A stretch of 64,000 nt of DNA from Ardenticatenaceae bacterium (GTDB lineage: Bacteria > Chloroflexota > Anaerolineae > Promineifilales > Promineifilaceae), in the NCBI GenBank assembly GCA_011525915.1, contig WYBM01000009.1, forward strand, positions 1 through 64,000, read 5' to 3'. Below the pieces are notes generated by a model that saw only the letters and a list, made by a program, of their open reading frames with translations, ran no database searches and had not been told where the DNA came from. Position numbers and translations under genes: made by a program. Positions 63,680 to 64,000 of this stretch are shown piece after piece (position 1 is the stretch's first letter; each line of letters opens with the position of its first letter).

Positions 63680-64000
63680 ATGAAAACACAATTTATTCTG
63701 ACCCCTTATTTTTTAGATCAGCCGTTACCTCCGTTAGAGGCGCTGGCTAAATCTGGTTGGTTTGTCAACCACCAACCATTGTCAGGGACAGACGTACCCT
63801 CAAGAGTGGTGGCACTTCATGGGGCCCTGGCTCACCAGGTCGCCGCCTCCCTTCGCGCCAATCGACTCCCTGTTTCTATTGCGGGCGATTGTTGTACAAC
63901 CATTGGTGTGATGGCCGGTTTACAACGAGCCGGCATTGAGCCAACCTTGATTTGGTTCGATGCTCACGGCGATTTTAACACCTGGGAGACTACACCGAGC
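63680..64000 (+). CDS. Arginase/agmatinase family protein, 5' part
   Basis: The open frame runs from ATG 63680 to the end of the window without a stop (107 codons). SIAGDCCTTIGVMAGLQRAG and LIWFDAHGDFNTWET contain the manganese-binding Asp and His of the ureohydrolase family (GD and DAHGDF motifs). The usual GGDH is GDCC, as in some divergent members. The remainder is beyond the window. It could act on a guanidino compound, like the genes at the left end, but no link is shown. Confidence 0.85.
   Translation, partial: MKTQFILTPYFLDQPLPPLEALAKSGWFVNHQPLSGTDVPSRVVALHGALAHQVAASLRANRLPVSIAGDCCTTIGVMAGLQRAGIEPTLIWFDAHGDFNTWETTPS

Overview
The window is about 64 kb of roughly 55-58% GC bacterial chromosome with dense, mostly short operons on both strands. 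The gene content points to a Chloroflexota bacterium, probably of the Anaerolineae/Ardenticatenia type. Pointers are F420 enzymes (cofE, npdG, an LLM-class oxidoreductase), lipoproteins with Thr/Pro-rich linkers, a PknB-like kinase with extracellular domains, an ECF sigma/DUF5667-type anti-sigma pair and a BTAD/NB-ARC/TPR regulator. This placement is inference; no rRNA or tRNA gene is present to confirm it. A second signature is the palindromic octamer ACGGCCGT, which I count by eye at about 100 copies where only one or two would be expected. It is absent from a few segments that also look foreign.

Layout. 0.1-0.9 kb: an unrecognised protein. 0.9-3.2 kb: a clavaminate-synthase-like hydroxylase and an arginine amidinotransferase separated by a 100-bp palindromic repeat, a possible guanidino-compound pathway. 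3.6-8.7 kb: deoxynucleoside kinase, a TetR-controlled ABC exporter and an acyltransferase. 8.7-12.06 kb: a motif-free island carrying two attC-like integron recombination sites around a GNAT acetyltransferase, an alpha/beta hydrolase, a frameshifted DUF6326 gene and a lipoprotein. 12.06-19.3 kb: receptor-type Ser/Thr kinase, a YhfC-type protease with an ABC-2 exporter, an S58 peptidase and a decayed corA. 19.4-21.7 kb: Fur-family regulator with cbiM and cbiQ but no ATPase. 21.7-27.5 kb: histidine kinase/TetR pair, a 131-bp three-way-junction element, MocR regulator, SpoU methyltransferase and a lone CoA-transferase subunit. 27.8-35.5 kb: lipoprotein PBP, HD protein, glycoside hydrolase-like lipoprotein, cofE-npdG, ssnA, thioredoxin. 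35.5-43.5 kb: ECF sigma/anti-sigma, F420 oxidoreductase, tungstate uptake genes tupA-tupB with a ModE-like box, DUF72, MarR with tandem operators, a Spy-like lipoprotein. 43.7-52.6 kb: unknown genes, an AfsR-like regulator, a borosin-type peptide N-methyltransferase (catalytic residues of OphMA conserved) with a decayed second copy, and a large secreted subtilase. 52.6-53.2 kb: junkyard of gene and IS3 fragments. 53.2-57.3 kb: a complete FMN-riboswitch-controlled riboflavin operon (ribD, ribE, ribBA, ribH). 57.5-64 kb: arylamine N-acetyltransferase, a large secreted ExeM/NucH-like nuclease, a lipoprotein, and the start of an arginase-family gene cut by the window end.

The strongest candidates for something undescribed are the borosin-type methyltransferase locus, the attC-bearing cassette island in a probable Chloroflexota genome, and the genome-wide ACGGCCGT palindrome. 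The riboflavin leader, in which the terminator hairpin also contains the ribosome-binding site, is a clear regulatory find.
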